Shown here: in pieces, positions 33,474 through 45,487 of the stretch
Layout: each line of letters opens with the position of its first letter
Numbering within the stretch: position 1 is the first letter of the stretch
From: Terana coerulea
Lineage: Eukaryota; Basidiomycota; Agaricomycetes; Polyporales; Phanerochaetaceae
Direction of reading: 5' to 3'
Length of the DNA stretch: 64,000 nucleotides
NCBI GenBank assembly: GCA_024811115.1
Contig: JAKOGH010000798.1
Location: 124,001-188,000 of the forward strand
Made by a program: the position numbers and the translations under genes
Notes under the pieces: model-generated
Databases searched by the model: none
What the model was told of the DNA's origin: nothing
Seen by the model: only the letters and a program-made list of their open reading frames with translations

Positions 33474-36400
33474 ATGACTCGAGATTGCGTTTTACCTATC
33501 CCAAAACCGCCTCATAAAGAAGGATGCAACTTCAAGACACCACCCTTGGATAGCTCTCTGACCGTGCCACAGATCTATGACTGGCACTATGCTCATAATC
33601 CGGATCAGCCAGTCTTCGTATTCAAGCCAAGGGACTCTCAGGATCTTGTGACACTAACGTACAGTGATGTAGTCCCAGCTATACATCGGGCAGGAAAACG
33701 TGTTTTGGATATCAGTGGTCTCATTTCAAGGAAACCGGGGACAGCGCCAGTCGGGCCAATTGCAATTGTTGCAGCCGCCGGTACGCCACGCCTCACTGCC
33801 TGTCTTGTCTTACGCTAGTGCTTACTAGCCCCTCACTAACAGACGCAATCACATATTTTTGCACGGTTGCAGGAATACTGAGGGCCGGCATCACGGTCGC
33901 GCCCATTGCGCTGATCAATACACCTCCCGCGATAGCAGAACTATTGCGGGAGACGGCATCTACGCATATCCTCGTCAGCGATGATCAGGCCGCTCGGAGC
34001 TTGGTGCAGTCGGCCCTTGATCTGCTTTCAAAGGACGGCCTGCAACATCTTCCACTCGTGTTGCCCATGATCCAATACGCCCAGATCTTCGGCGTGGATG
34101 GGCCTTTTCAATTTTGCCGGACCAAGAGTACGACTATTCGGCACCGGCGATATACGTGCATTCCTCTGGTTAGTGCAGCAGGACTTGATTTTCGAGAGCA
34201 TTTGGTTAATGTGCAAGCTCCAGGCTCGTCCTCCCTGCCAAAGCCGATCGCTTGGACGCACGCTTCATTCCTACAGGTAGCGGCGACTCCTTGTCAGTGT
34301 ATATCGGTGGAGGTGTATGGGTCAACAAAGCTAAATCCCCTTTGATTAGGTCTTGGTTCTTACGACCTCCGGGACGAGGTTTTCGGGATTCAAGGTCTTT
34401 CCATGGCTCATGCCAGCGGTATCAATCACATTGCATTTCTCGTAAGCAATCTTTGTTGTCATTCCGAGTCAATGTTAACCATAATGACAGTGCTCCAGCG
34501 GATACGCCGCTGCAACCTTACCTCCGGGTCCTCCATACGTAGCGCCTAATCCGGAAGTTGTCATGAGCTCTTTCCGCGACACTCGACCGTCGTTCGTAAT
34601 CTGCCTTCCGAGCTATCTAGAGGTGTGTCCGTCTCTGAATCCCTAATTATGCTATACCTGTTGACATAATCCTTTAGGCTTGGTCCCACGACGAAAAGGA
34701 CGTGGAGTTTCTGAAAAGTCTCAAGGCCATAGTGGGTCTATCTATGTCGTCACTACTGATTCTATACTAATTTTCGCTTCGTTCGTAGGCCTACGGCGGC
34801 GGCCCACTAGTCCAAGCACTCGGGGATGCTCTAGTTAAGAAAGGCGTTCCGATCTGCGCGGTCTATGGCTCGTGAGCATCTCTCGCCAAAGCCTCGAGTA
34901 TGCTCACTCTCATAAATGGACACTGCCAGAACCGAGGCGGGAGTAATCGGCCATTTCTTTCCAGGTATATGCTCATGAAGTCCAAGCAAAAGATATCGGC
35001 TGACTATGCCGCAGATGTTATTGGCAAGGACTGGATGTACTTCCGTATAAACCGCCACTGCTCCGCTCAGTTCGTTCCTGCAGGCCCTGGGATATACGAA
35101 CTGATCGTTACTGTGGGTATCAATCGTGCAGCCAGACTTCGTTCTACTCACCGTCTATTGCAGAAAGCGCCTACGCAGGAGCTGCCCGTTGTGAATTCTT
35201 CCTTCAAGGGCCAAGAGGCATACGCTACCAACGACCTGTTGGAAGAGACACCCCACGAAGGAAGGTTTCTGGAGGATATATGGTCGCGCCGATGATCAGG
35301 TGACATTGGCGAATGGATTGAAGGTATGTATCTGATCTTTTGAATGGACCTAGACTCGCAGCGCATGCTCGCAGACAAACCCCGGACCAATAGGTACGAC
35401 CGACGCCTTTGTTCTGGTCAAGTCTACGTTTATTGACGCGTCCGCTACCAGAGGCGGTGTTATGCGAGGATCCCGGGGTTAAGGCCGCAATGGTATTTGG
35501 CAGGGGCAAGACGCACGTTGGAGTATTGATATTTTCCGACGATCCCGCCGTCGCAGGTTCAAGCGATGCCGACGCTGTAGGGCAGTTCAGGGACCATATC
35601 TGGTTAGAGAGGAACATTCGTTTTCAAATAACGTATCAGTAAGCTGATGCGGTTGTTCACGCAGGCCAGTGGTGGAACGTATAAACTCCTCAGTGCCAAA
35701 AACATTCTCACATCTTCAAAGAGGTGAGTCAAAAGGTCCGACTGGCTATATTTGTAGCGCTGATCTTCGACCATTCAGATGATACTGATATCGTCCCCGT
35801 CGAAACCACTGCTGCTCACTGAGAAGCGGACAGTTAGACGTGGTGCCACACTGGCACTCTACAACGATGATATCGAGGCGCTCTATCGCATGCAAGGGGC
35901 AGCGGCTCTCGTCGGCATCGAATCTCCATCAAGGTGGACTCTCGAAAATACGCGTGTATTCGTTCGGTCTGTCGTTCAACAGGTGTTGCCCTCTATAAAC
36001 TCGAACGTCGACAATTTCTTCGAACACGGCTGTACCAGGTATGTTTCCTTCACCCGGTCGAACATGCAGCATACTCACGATGATTAGTTTGCACTCACTC
36101 TGGATCAGCAACGCGATCATCGATGCTCTTGGCCTCTCTGCGAAGTATCGATCCAGGAACTTTATGTATTACTACCCCAGCATCACATCGTTGTCTGGAT
36201 TCATACACGATTTGGCTAATAACCTGACGTCCGCGGAAAGCGGTACCGGATCGAAGGAATCCCGTGTTGCGAAAATGGAGGAGCTTGTTCAGCGCTTTTC
36301 ACAAAGCTTCGACTGCCCTCAAGACGCCACATGGTGAACTTGTCATGCCCAGATCCAGCAAGGGACGTTGTCGTTATCACAGGAACCACTGGAGCGTTGG

Positions 36401-37700
36401 GTGCCTACGTCTTGGCCAAGCTTCTCGCCAGCGATGAGATAGCGCATGTGTACGCCCTCGATCGTAGAGCCACAGACGGAAGATCGATTGCCGACAGGCA
36501 GCGAGAAAGCCTGGAGAAGCGGAATCTGGACCCCATGCTTCTGTCTTCTTCGAAAGTCACCTCCCTCGAAGCCGAGTTCGCTGCGGAAGGTCTTGGCCTC
36601 GCAGGGGAGATTCAAAGCGAAGTGAAATTTCTAACTCATGTTGGAGGTTTTCTGTTTTGCTAATGTTTCATAAACCAGCTTCGTGATTCGGTGACTCATG
36701 TCATCCATTTGGGTACGTGTTGCGCTGCTGCTGAGCTTGTAATGAGTTTTATTGCTTACAACCTCCCGCAGGGTGGCCGGTTAACTTCAATTTGACTTTG
36801 GACTCGTTCGTCGAACCCTTAGAAGGTGTCAGGCAGCTCATCAAATTTTCCCTCTCGTCGAAGATGGAGCGCGCTCCACGTCTCATCTTTGCTAGCACAG
36901 CTGGTATTTTTCATGGTATGTGTCGGCACGTCGTTTACATTGCTACGTGCTCACAAAACGGTGCAGGATCTCACCAGAACTACGTTGTTGAAGAACAGCC
37001 CATTCACGATGCAGCCGCGGCTGTCGGTCTGGGTTATACCGAATCCAAATGGGTTGCCGAAAGGATGTTGGAGGCGTCTGCGCGGCAAGGACGATTGAAC
37101 TCCCTCACCGTTCGGCTAGGCCAGTTGTCGGGAGGAATTGGCGGTGTCTGGGATACGAAGGAATGGATCCCGGCTATGATTCGAACCAGCGTCTCGTTGG
37201 CCAAGGTACCCGAGCTACATGGGGTGAGTGTTCATACTCTCCTACGGTTAGCATGACTGACGGCAATGCTGCAGATCGCGGATTGGGTTCCGCTGGATGC
37301 CGCAGCTTCTGCACTTCTCGAGTCGCGGAATGCGCCATTTCACGTCGTCCATATGGTCCACCCAAACCCGGTCTCGCTGCAATCTGTCATGCGCGCCTTT
37401 GCTGAGGAGCTGAAACTGCCTCTCTGCTCGTACGCCGAATGGCTACAGTCTCTAGAACAACACGCCGGGAAAGTATACGACCCACGGACGACGGATCGAC
37501 TGCCTGCGTTGAAGGCTTTGGACTTCTTCCGAAGTCTGAGAGACGGCCACGTAGACGTTGGTGATGGAAAGTCACCTGAGGTGCGCATTCGTTGCGACAA
37601 CGCCTTGGAAGTCTCTGCGTCGCTCCGGGAATTACCCCAGCTTGGGCGGGGACAGGTCAAGACTTGGGTTGAATACTGGACGAGCATTGGTTATATATAG
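33474..37700 (+). CDS. Adenylate-forming reductase (A-T-R), NRPS-like/aminoadipate reductase-like
   Basis: A single-module enzyme that adenylates a carboxylic acid, loads it on a phosphopantetheine carrier and reduces it with NAD(P)H. Roughly 1,000 residues in many exons. The A domain has YVHSSGSSSLPKPIAWTHA (A3 loop), AYGGGPLVQALGDALVKKG, YGSTEAGVIGHF (A5) and FWRIYGRADDQVTLANGLK with TNPGPIEAV (A8-A10). The carrier domain is NFFEHGCTSLHSLWI with the attachment Ser split by an intron at 36.04-36.09 kb. The reductase domain has VVVITGTTGALGAYVLAKLL, THVIHLGWPVNFNLTLDSF, IFASTAG and YTESK. The frame breaks at TTTT 34112-34115 (one T short) and at 35243-35244 (one A extra). The acid substrate is unknown. 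Confidence 0.88.
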
Positions 37701-38183
37701 TTGTGTAGTATTGTTCCCATGTCCACGGTCGGCATGCGCCTGAGCATTGTAGTGTTCAACACGAGCTTGCTGGCAGCACGAGCCCTGGAAAGAATGCAAG
37801 CAATACGCAAGACGTTCTCTTCGTTCCATGACTCGATTCGTGTATGATGGGCACCACTGCTGGCCTACACTGGCCCAGTATTAGATAGTCTCCCCAGGCT
37901 GCAACTCCCGTCGATGGACCACGCTGACGACTTCACATATTTTCAACAAACTATCTGAAAGACAACATATGTGTATTCTGTTACAACGAATATCTATCCC
38001 TTATACAACCCACAATCAGAATCCGAAAGAGTGTGAACAACAGAACGAATGTGTACAACAGCATAGCTGATCCAAGTGATGCGGCCATAAATATAAGACC
38101 CTTTAACACATAACAGCCGTCCAAAGCCCATGGAGCCACTGGAAGTCACTGCATTCACTGCACGGAGCGTGCGCAAAGTTCTC
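37701..38183. other. Short convergent intergenic region
   Basis: About 480 bp between convergent stops of the reductase and a DUF6534 gene; no feature seen. Confidence 0.5.
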
Positions 38184-39693
38184 TTAAGGCTCTTCCCCCA
38201 GACTATGTGGCTTCTTGGATGCGTACGACCCCTGGAACACGTCCAACTATCAGCGAAACGTGTGCTTGAGTTGGGTGATGATCGTACCTGTACGTCCATC
38301 TGGATAGCCTCGGCGTCGCTCCACGTCTGCTCCTGGATGTGGATCCCACCGAGGGAGTTCGGATTGTTGCGCGTGGAGATCCGGACCTGCGGCCCACGGG
38401 TCGACCGCTGTGTCTTGCCGTCGTACGAAATATACGACCCGTCGCCGTACGAGTTGTTGTTCCTTCCACCTACAATCTTGATGCGGCTGTTGAAGAGCAC
38501 AAGCATCGAGTTGGAGTATAGCTTAGCGAGCGTCAGCGCGACGCAACCGTGGTAAGAGTTGTGCGGGAAGGCGAGGAAGAGGATAAGATCAATTGTAGCC
38601 GCCAACGCTGTAGATCCCGTCAACGTAAGCCACAGCGGCGAGAGGTATGGAACACAAAGCATACCTGTAAGTACACCGGTCTCGACGATGAGATGCACCA
38701 GCTTCGTGATAACAGCATGCGTGGCAGCGATCTTGGTATCCTTCCTCAGCAGCTAAAGGAGAGTTCTTGGTTGAGGACGTCAAGATAGGCGATAAAGAAT
38801 GTAGGGACTGACGAGGAAAGTCATGCAGACTGCGATGATAATGTCGCACCCCGCGCTGCCCGCAAGCCATATCTATAAGGTCAGGTGATTTGGTTAGTAG
38901 AGCAAAGCCACGCTGAGTGTAGGCGACGTACAGCACAGCTTGCAAATGCCTTCGTCGCCAAGTCCGCGAAGTTACCGATGATGAATGCTTGACCACCTTG
39001 AGCTATGGCCGAAGCACCTTGAAGAAGAGCGATCTAAGAAGACTCGTGGTGAGTATCTCAACTTTCCGAACAATATCGTATCAGGACGTACGACTGAGAT
39101 AGCCAAGCCGAGAACTCTCGAGCCAGAAAGGAGAGACACCCGATACGCATAGTACATCTGCACCGTTGCGCTAACTGGGATGAATGAGCATTCATTGGAG
39201 CATCTGTGGTGGACGTAAGGGTACTGACCGATACCGCTGAATATCGGCACTGCAAGCCACTCTAGCTGAGCGGAGCCGAGGGCAGCGAGGTTCCCGTAGC
39301 CTTTCGCATAGGCGTTGAAAGCGTCATGCGTGCAGAGGATGGTCTGGGCAGTCTCAATAAGGAACACACTGTAGACCAGAGCCTTGGGTATCCATCCATC
39401 CTTCGGAAATGAGATATGGTACAAATCTACAAAGCTATTGTTCAGTGCGAAGCATGCGTCTATCGTCAGCCTACTCACACACTTGGACGGCGAGAACTCC
39501 ATATAAACCCCAGTTGAACAGGTAGCCCAGAAGCTGAGAAGCACCGTCAGTCTGAGGACATCGCGAAGACAGGATGCGCGCATACCAAAGGGCCGGCGCT
39601 GTCAACAGGCGTGAGTAATTTGCACTAGAGAGCGTATGGTGCGGCTCACATTGGGGCCATATCAGCCGGGAGGGTCACAGTGACGGTCGACAT
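38184..39693 (-). CDS. DUF6534 multi-pass membrane protein, copy 3
   Basis: The start ATG at 39693 gives MSTVTVTLPADMAPI. Exon 1 ends in phase 2, the 13-nt microexon at 39586-39598 adds A-G-P-L, and the next exon encodes GYLFNWGLYGVLAVQV. Later exons give LYHISFPKDGWIPKALVYS, AALGSAQLEWLAVPIFSGIG, VQMYYAYRVSLLSGSRVLGL, and the DUF6534 core with LVHLIVETGVLTG and KLYSNSMLVLFNSRIKIVGG. The tail (SLGGIHIQEQTWSDAEAIQM) is interrupted by a last intron before LDVFQGSYASKKPHSLGEEP and a TAA at 38184. It lies in the middle of the putative metabolite locus. No biochemical function is known for the family. Confidence 0.82.
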
Positions 39694-41411
39694 CGTGAGC
39701 AGTGAGGCCGAGTGCGTCCTGCGTCCTGGATATTATGTGCAAGGGAAGGGGCGGGAGCACAGGCGGTCCAGAGCTAACCGGTACCCAGGTCTTATGCTGC
39801 CGATTGTGCATGACATGACGATGCTTACCCCCGACTCGACTCCGCTGATTTCCTCTGCGCTGAAATGCGCCATCACTAACGCTCTGTGCTCGAAGAGGAA
39901 TGGTGGCGGTGTTCGGTGGCTGCGATCCACGGGCGGACAAAAACTATGCCCACAGTGGGTGTGCCCGGCTTATGTGCCCGGACGTACCTGAACGCACGCG
40001 TGTCTACGCTGGCAATGATGATATTGATGTCCCATGCATCAATGTGCAGCTGATACGAGACAAGATGTGAGCATACAGGTACGAAATGTCACTGGATGCT
40101 CACACCTACTGGACCACATGATCTCCGCTGCACTCCGGCTTCTTCCCAGAATGTCCTAAGGTGGGAAGTCGGGGCTTTCTCATCAAAATTGCCATGTCCA
40201 CTTCCGTGGATCCAATGCTTTGGTCTTGGTGAGCTTATTCCTATCACCTAGAGAACTCGAAGCTGCAGATAGAAAAGTCGGGGAAAGCCCAAGAGGATCT
40301 GTTAGATCTAGCCCTGATGACCGACCTGCACTCACGACTCTTGAGAATACTAGTATGTTCCACAAGCATAGGTGAAACATGATAAGCCATGGCGCAAAGG
40401 ATCACCAGTCGCAAGACCGAGAGCTCGCCAGGTAGAAACTCCCCAGGTCTCCGCCGGCCTAAGTGATTGTGTTGGCAGGGAAGCCTGGAAGCTCAGAGCC
40501 AGGTTACTGTCGTCGTGGTTGCCATGCAATCACGGATTGGGAAGGCGGCGCTTAGCAATACCCTTGTGGCGGCGCGCTGCCAGGGTTGCACCGTGACAAT
40601 GTCGGGTTGTCCCACCGGGCTTGCTTGTCCATCACAACGTTATCGTGCGTACTTCTAGAATATCAAGCTCGTGTGAACGTCGAGCGTAACACTCCGTAAC
40701 AGCTGCTTGAATCATCGAGCTTCAAACATCTATTCTCATGATCTTCGAAGGGCGAATTGCTGGGTTCACAGTCCAGGCTTGATCCAGGGCACGGTCCCGC
40801 AGAAAGTCTGCATTGTATGGTGAGTGATCTACCTCAACTCCGGAGTCGGAGGTGTAGGGCTTACGGATACATCGTTCACGCCACACGGGCTCGCGCCACA
40901 AGCACACACGCCAGTATTGACTTCTGGAACTCTTGAGCGTTCCTCCAGCTCTGTCTATCGTATCCGGGTGAGCTTTCCCACTTACCCTCGCAGCATTTCT
41001 CCTGGTTTTCTCTAGCCTATCATCCTTGTTGGCATCTTTGCAGAAAAAGATGCGCTGCGCATGCTTTTGCGAATGTGCTGTCCCGTGGAATTCCGAAAAG
41101 GTGCTTTGATGTGAGCGACATCAAAGCTCACATTTCCTGCGAATATCCGAAGTCTGGCCTCTCGATTGACAGCCCTGCGTAGCCTTGACATCTTGGACCT
41201 GCAGCGGCTCTCGTAAGGCCGGGCAGGGGATGCGTGCATAACCCGAGCGTACTCACTCAAGCCGGATGTCATGGGTTTGGTTGAGAGTTCAGAGATCCAG
41301 GGGATCAATCATTGAGGCACTCGCCGACTCGGGGATCACTTGTCTGGATCATTTGGGCTCACAGCCTAGCATGCCTGCTCTCTCTCAGCTACCAACATCC
41401 CCGAACGCGCA
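39694..41411. other. Intergenic region, no gene seen
   Basis: About 1.7 kb with only short unrecognised frames on both strands. No repeat or relic was identified. Confidence 0.45.
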
Positions 41412-42553
41412 ATGACCGAATCGCATGTTGAGCAGATCATCCAGGGGAATGCCCATACCGCTCAGGATGTCGGCCTTGAGCTGAAACCAGATGAAGAAGG
41501 ATTCCTACTCTCCGTAACCGGCTTGGAGACTCACGAGCAGCTAAAGGCCCATATTCTCCAAGTAAAGGAAGATGCTGCTGAGGTATACAATGCCGTGATG
41601 CCCCCGCAATGACATTTTTGCTGACTTGTTGCTAGGTTTTCCCTTATCCGTGCATCCGGCGGTTCGACTTTGTAAAGTAAGACAATCTGGTCGCAGCATT
41701 CACTTCATTAGGAACCTAACGCCCCACAGGTTGAAGATTTCCAGGTTGCCGTGCTATGAACAGCTCCTCCGTCTAGGCCAAGAGCGCCCAGGGGCTTTGC
41801 TGCTCGATATCGGATGTTGCTGTGAGACACTAGGCGTGGAACATCGCCGGCGAGGGCTGATCTGCGTGTTCTAGTTGGCACAGACCTACGGAAGGCCGTA
41901 GCAGACGGCTATCCTGCGAGCGGGGTAATCGCTTCGGATCTCCGTCCAGGCAAGTTTCTCGGCAGTTTTTCGCTTTGGCCGCCCGTCCTTACACATCCAC
42001 AGGATTTTTGGGACATCGGACACAAGCTCTTCAAGACCGACCCCGCGACCTTCCCGGTCACCTTCCTCGCGGGCGATGTACTGGACAGCGCTTTCATGGG
42101 CTCCCGCGACATAGCCTACGAGTCCGAAGCGGACACACGCCCCGCCGACCTGCGTTCGCTCAGCTCGCTGGGCCAGCTCCAGGGCCACGTCTCCTTCATC
42201 CATGCCTCCAACTTCTTTCCATCTGTTCTCCGAAGCCAATCAGCGCGCCGTGGCGCTCGCGCTGGGCGCGCTACTGTCGCCGGAGCCGGGTTCGATGATC
42301 TTCGGCACGCACGTCAGCCAGGCCAGAGAAGGGTTTCCGCATGGAGGCACCGCCGCCCGCACCTGGCTACCTCGGAAACCTCATGTTTTGCCACAACGCG
42401 CAGAGCTGGGCGGAGCTGTGGGATGGAGAGGTGTTCAGGAAAGGTGCAGTCAAGGTCGAGGCGGAGGTGATAGAGCAGCAGAGAGAGGACTTGGTCGTGC
42501 TTGACTCGGGCGTGAAGTTCTATCAGATGATATGGTGCGTAACGCGACTTTAG
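41412..42553 (+). CDS. SAM-dependent methyltransferase of a natural-product type, frame-broken
   Basis: The start at 41412 reads MTESHVEQIIQGNAHTAQDV. Spliced exons then give VFPYPCIRRFDFVKLKISRL, LLRLGQERPGALLLDIGCC (motif I) with FGTDLRKAVADGYPASGVIA and SDLRP, and DFWDIGHKLFKTDP. The C-terminal half has LQGHVSFIHASNFF, HLFSEANQRAVALALGALL, PGSMIFGTHVSQAREGF, EAPPPAPGYLGNLMFCHN and SWAELWDGEVFRKGAVKVE. The layout resembles carboxyl/O-methyltransferases of the AusD type in fungal polyketide and terpenoid clusters. Frame breaks: near the DLRP/DFW junction (GCAAGT donor, one base off), an extra T at 42217-42219, and an extra C at 42338-42339. It may be a mis-sequenced gene or a pseudogene. Confidence 0.75.
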
Positions 42554-42676
42554 AGGAATAGAAATGCATGTCGCTTTGTAGAGCTGTCGTAAAGTGCTTG
42601 TGTGCAACACCGTAACCAATGCTTGACTACATCCCAAGGAGCTGCCTACATCGAATACTTCGCCTTAACACAGACG

Positions 42677-44896
42677 TCAGACCATAGGCCAAAGAGTACG
42701 TTGAGTAACACTGACCCTTAGCTCGCGTCCACGAAGATACACGACGGGTACGATCATGAAGAACATGCCAGCGACAATCCTGTACTCCACAGTTAGCCTC
42801 ACGTCACAGCTGCGTTGAAACTCGGACTTACGCTGCTTCACAGCCAAACACCTGCAGCGCGCCGTTTCGGCGCGCCCACGTCGTTTGAAAATACGGCATC
42901 GCGAACCCACCGAGCGTGCGGAACAGGTTCAGCAAGCCACTGACCTCACCAGGATAGCGTGGGAAACAGTCGTTGGCGTAGGCGTCTGCGCGAGCCAACC
43001 AGGGTGCGTTGTTAGCTGACAGTAAGGGAGTTCAAGGTGGAGTGTACGCACAGACTGCCACGGTGTTGGTCATGACCGCCACCTCGCGGATGCCCCAGCC
43101 CATGACCACAGCGGCGACAGACAGCTTGTTCTGAAAGGCAACGCCCGATATTACGAGCCCAATAACGTAGATGGGCAGCGCAATGACACACGTCCTGTAG
43201 ATAGTGTTTAGCCACACGGCGGACTAGCGAGCATCAACCAGCGAGTCCTTACCACAGACGTGCTTCCGCCTCGAACACACCATTGTTGTGCCGTATCGCA
43301 CGGGTTACGATGTATTCGTTCAGGTACCGTCCAATGATCTGACCAATAACAACCGAGACCTAACAATACGTGAGAGCGATGTATTGAGTCGCAAAAAGTG
43401 GACTCACGATGGGAGTGATGTAGATGGTTGCAATGGCGTCCTGGTCGTATCCGTACCCGAGGGGCCTTGGTTCACCCAAGAACAGCGAATTAGTGAGGTT
43501 CATCCCAATGCTGAACCCAAATAGCAAGCCCTGAGAATTCAGAGACCATCAGCCTCCAGTAAATAAGAACTCGGAGTACACTCCTTACCTCGTAGATCAT
43601 AATGCTAAGGAGATGTGGTCGCCATATAAGCTGGAAGTTATACAGACATAGATCCTTCCACGAAGTGCGGAATTTGGACATTCGCGCACCCGTAACGCCG
43701 ATGACGGTCTTGAACCTGCTCGTCGGCGTGTTAGGGGGACATGACTGTGTGCAGCCGGGTTTCTGCGGTCGAACAAGCTGCATGGACGTTTATTCTAAGT
43801 CTATGGTTTGTCAACTCGAGGTTGGTACGTACGTTTCGCGTCCCAAGAAAGCTATCAAGAGCACCACGATGCCATTGTAGATTACGCCTACTCCGTATGC
43901 CCATCGAAATCTGTGAGGTCGCCTCAGAAGAGTCATTCATGCTCACATAGTGGATACGTACCCGGCCCTTGGAACTAGATATCCCAGCGCAAAGGGCGGG
44001 AAGAAGGGCGAGAGAATAAAGCCCATCACCCAGATATTTAACTGTAACATCTAAATCAGCCAACTGCAATACCAGGTACAACTGGGAAAGGAGATAATAC
44101 CTTGGCCGCCTGCTGATGGAATGGAAAGAGATCGCTGACAACATAGAGCCCAGTCACTTGAGGGACTCCGGCAAAGAAGGACGTCAGGAATCGCATGACA
44201 GCAAACGTGTTGAGGTTCGGAGCGAGGGCGCAGCCTGTCAGGAATCCGAGGGCGAGAAGTTGAGACCAGAAAAGTACGGGGAGGCGACCGAGGCGCTGCA
44301 TCAGAACGACAGCAAGAATTCCTCCCCATCCTAAAAGAAAGACGGCCCATCTAAAGAGTAGGCAGTACACGGTCAGTCTATGGTGTACAAAACTTGAACA
44401 GGCGCTGAGACGTACGAAGTCGTGAAGCTAGTGATTTCTTCTGTCGAGACATGATATTCGTGGGCTATATTTCTGAGTCCAGCAATGCCAATTCCGACGT
44501 TGAAGTCAGGTGTGATAGCGGCCAAGGTCACTATGGCTAACTGCAGATTCTTCTGTCTGGAGCTCCACTGTAGAAAAGACTTAGTGTTTAGAACAGAGTG
44601 AATCTCGGTAAGCTTACGTTTTGAGGATCCCGAGCGTCGTCAAAAGGCTGAGGCCATAACACCTTCTTGCCGTCGAGCGATATTTTGAGGCTTTGCATGA
44701 CGTCGTCTCCGAACTCGACGCGAGCCTTGCTAAAAGGCCAATCAACCTCGACGCGACTCTTTCGCGCGACGACGTGACACTTACGCGGGATCTATGACCA
44801 GACGGCCAGCGGCATTTTCATGGTAAATGCGCAGGTCGTGGATGGTCAGCACCTCTTGGCCCCCTAGACTGGCTTTCTCGAGCTGCGAGCCCTCCA
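42677..44896 (-). CDS. MFS transporter, basidiomycete DHA1-like group
   Basis: Twelve-helix transporter. The start is probably the ATG at 44896 (MEGSQLEKASLGGQEVLTIH). A cytosolic region ends DARDPQNWSSRQKNLQLAIV, which leads into helix 1 (VTLAAITPDFNVGIGIAGL). Following exons have AVFLLGWGGILAVVLMQRLG, LGFLTGCALAPNLNTFAVM, FFAGVPQVTGLYVVSDLFPF, WVMGFILSPFLPPFALGYLV, the cytosolic loop WKDLCLYNFQLIWRPHLLSI, SVVIGQIIGRYLNEY, and GWGIREVAVMTNTVAVCAY. The last helix is SIVAGMFFMIVPVVYLRGRE, ending at 42677. The DPQNW signature is common in fungal drug and metabolite transporters. The substrate is unknown. It diverges from a GMC oxidoreductase at 45488. Confidence 0.82.
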
Positions 44897-45487
44897 TCAA
44901 GTCAGCGAGACGATTCCGAAGAGCGAGGAGGTGTACTTCACCTGTCGGGCCAAGGCAGCCCTTTAATCCCCATGCTGAACGTCCGGGCTCGGGAAATGCT
45001 TGGGCTTGCCCTCACAGGCATGTGTGGTCGTCTGCAAAACGTGCAGGCAGCGCCAGCGTCCGGGTTGGAAGCGCGTGAGAAATACCTTCCACTTCGGGAA
45101 AGAACACAGCTCGCCAGCGGAAATGCGCCACAAAACTTGCACGAATCCTCCGACCATTTTCACAGCATCTTCCCAACATCTCCTCCGCCTGCTGGAAAAT
45201 ACATAAAATCATGTGGCCACGATAACCGGTGTGCCGTGTGCTGCTCAACTGCTTCTCTTCTGTTCTCCTTCTTGGCGGGTCTGATTCTGCTGGCGGTGTG
45301 GGAGATTGGGGAAGTTTCAAATCGACCGACGTTCGTTGTCTCAGTTCTCAGCTAACGTTAGAGTAACGGAGCCTACATCGCAGCTGCAGGACATATAACC
45401 GGTCATTACCGCCGTACGTAGGCTTATCACATCCGATCAGTCATTGGCTTACACAGTTCTTGCCATTGACCACCACCCAGGTCGACC
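44897..45487. other. Divergent promoter region of the MFS and GMC genes
   Basis: About 590 bp between divergent starts, so the two genes may be co-regulated. No box with clear support was found. Confidence 0.4.

Noticed and set aside
35430..35450. A third frame shift in the reductase before EAVLCEDPGVK
   Set aside because: A GT-AG intron from GTACGACC to GCTACCAG joins TNPGPI to EAVLCED in frame, so no indel is needed.
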